Origin: Actinomycetota bacterium
Lineage (GTDB): Bacteria > Actinomycetota > Acidimicrobiia > Acidimicrobiales > Ilumatobacteraceae
NCBI GenBank assembly: GCA_016213665.1
Contig: JACQZX010000045.1
Location: forward strand, 55,299 to 119,298
Direction: 5' to 3'
DNA length: 64,000 bases
Below, in pieces: positions 63,170-64,000 of the stretch; position 1 is the stretch's first letter; each line of letters starts with the position of its first letter. The notes below the pieces were generated by a model. The model was not told the DNA's origin, did not search any database, and worked only from the letters and a program-made list of their open reading frames with translations. A program made the position numbers and the translations under genes.

Positions 63170-64000
63170 TCAGGAGGCTTTCAGTGCCTGGAGGACTCCG
63201 GTCCAGCGCTCGGGGTCGCTCTTGTAGGGAGCGTAGAAGGAGACTCGGTTGACCACGTCGCCGTACCGGCGATGGAGTTCGGGTGCGATCGACTCCGGGT
63301 CGCCGACGATTGCGAACGTGTTGAGAATGTCGTCGGTGATCAACTTGCCCATCTCCACCCAACCGCCCTTCTTCGACAGTGCGTTCAGTTCTTCGTGCAG
63401 ACCGTTCCAACCGTGGAGTTCGAGCACTCCCTTGTAGGAGGGGGTGGAGCCGTAGAAGGCGATCTGTTGGCGGGTGCCGGCGTCAGCGGCAGCCATCTCC
63501 TTGTCGTTGGAACCGGTGACAACGAAGCTGGGACCGACTATCTCGAAGCCATCCATCGACTTACCCGCCTTGGCGCGGCCGCGCTCGAGGGCGGGAAGCG
63601 TGACCTCGCGCAGGTAGCGCTCGGTGGTGAAGCCGTGACAGATGAAACCGTCGCACACCTCACCGGCAGTCTCGGTCATCAGCTCGCCGACACCGGCGAG
63701 AAACACCTTGGGCACTCCGAAGCCGGCGAGGTCGGCGCGGTCGGGCGCGAAGAACGGCGTCATCAGGGTGTGCGTGTAGAACTCGCCACGAAACGCGAGG
63801 GGAGCGCCGTTCTCCCACGTGTCCCAGATCGCGCGTATTGCCATGATCATCTCGCGCATGCGTGCCGCCGGGTGACTCCACTCCATGCTGAACCGCTTGG
63901 TGATGTGCGGCTTGATCTGGCTGCCGAGCCCGAGCACGAACCGGCCCTTCGAGAAGGCCTGCATGTCCCAGCCGATGTGGGCAAGCGTCATCGGGTTGCG
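63170..64000 (-). CDS. Luciferase-like monooxygenase, probably F420-dependent (5' end beyond window)
   Basis: 277 residues to the window edge; the frame stays open past 64000, so the N-terminus is missing. The visible start TLAHIGWDMQAFSKGRFVLG followed by GLGSQIKPHITKRF fits the middle of an LLM-class TIM barrel, and the end covers DPESIAPELHRRYGDVVNRVSFY. The pattern (LGSQIKPHI, MIMAIRAIWDTW) is what I recall for the TIGR03617-type F420-dependent group in actinobacteria. No neighbour identifies the substrate. Confidence 0.8.
   Translation of the reverse strand, partial: RNPMTLAHIGWDMQAFSKGRFVLGLGSQIKPHITKRFSMEWSHPAARMREMIMAIRAIWDTWENGAPLAFRGEFYTHTLMTPFFAPDRADLAGFGVPKVFLAGVGELMTETAGEVCDGFICHGFTTERYLREVTLPALERGRAKAGKSMDGFEIVGPSFVVTGSNDKEMAAADAGTRQQIAFYGSTPSYKGVLELHGWNGLHEELNALSKKGGWVEMGKLITDDILNTFAIVGDPESIAPELHRRYGDVVNRVSFYAPYKSDPERWTGVLQALKAS

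Noticed and set aside
1..64000. tRNA, rRNA, insertion sequences or phage genes
   Set aside because: I looked for tRNA-like arms, transposase and integrase motifs and terminal repeats and found none convincing; a covariance-model scan would settle the RNA question.

Overview
The window is gene-dense, high-GC bacterial DNA with no gene-free stretch over about 200 bases. GTG and TTG starts are frequent, many genes overlap by ATGA, GTGA or TGATG, and some start codons sit right behind a -10-like box. A luciferase-like (F420-type) monooxygenase, a fatty acyl-AMP ligase, VapBC pairs and an actinobacterial-style LeuS point to an actinobacterium. Marine Acidimicrobiia such as the Ilumatobacter group are my best guess (inference; no rRNA is present). 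No tRNA, rRNA, CRISPR array, transposase or phage gene was seen.

Most of positions 1-43,700 looks like an island for catabolism of quaternary amines (glycine betaine, choline, probably other betaines). Operon 1 (minus strand, 7028 to beyond position 1) encodes a corrinoid protein, a DUF1638 protein, a small 'virulence factor'-family protein, a methyl-THF:corrinoid methyltransferase, a RACo-type reductive activator, an MttB-family methyltransferase without pyrrolysine, and a MetF-like reductase. Operon 2 (minus, 28129 to 21104) encodes Fhs, FolD, an Ldh2-type dehydrogenase, an IclR regulator, a choline-dehydrogenase-like GMC oxidoreductase and an MDR oxidoreductase. The two operons carry the same tandem operator architecture (GTTCC-N7-GGAAC), which suggests one regulon. 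Together they can strip a methyl group from a betaine, pass it through a corrinoid to THF and oxidise it to formate with ATP recovery.

Around these lie two tandem FAD/GcvT dimethylglycine/sarcosine-dehydrogenase-like genes (8652-13582), a VapBC pair, a choline-kinase-like gene interrupted by an in-frame TGA (7107-8015), a divergent ProVWX betaine importer with a fused double permease (13670-17751), and a dehydrogenase/enolase-superfamily group (17849-21098). A second importer operon (37692 to 28429) couples a dipeptide-type ABC system to a second MttB and a DgcA-like flavoprotein. A third MttB (40990-42540) is paired with a third FAD/GcvT enzyme (38517-40958). There is only one corrinoid protein for three MttB paralogues.

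From 43,800 onward come a membrane desaturase/hydroxylase with a PhnD-like protein and then a histidine-utilisation operon (hutH, hutU, a peptide-deformylase-family gene, hutF, hutI, tetR, AMP ligase). No hutG is present; the deformylase-family gene between hutU and hutF is a candidate N-formylglutamate deformylase. The right end is mostly ordinary: leuS, a fatty acyl-AMP ligase, a lipoprotein, a histone-deacetylase-like amidohydrolase, a UvrD/HRDC helicase with an unfamiliar N-terminal domain, a cluster of G-rich direct and inverted repeats, and a truncated luciferase-like gene.
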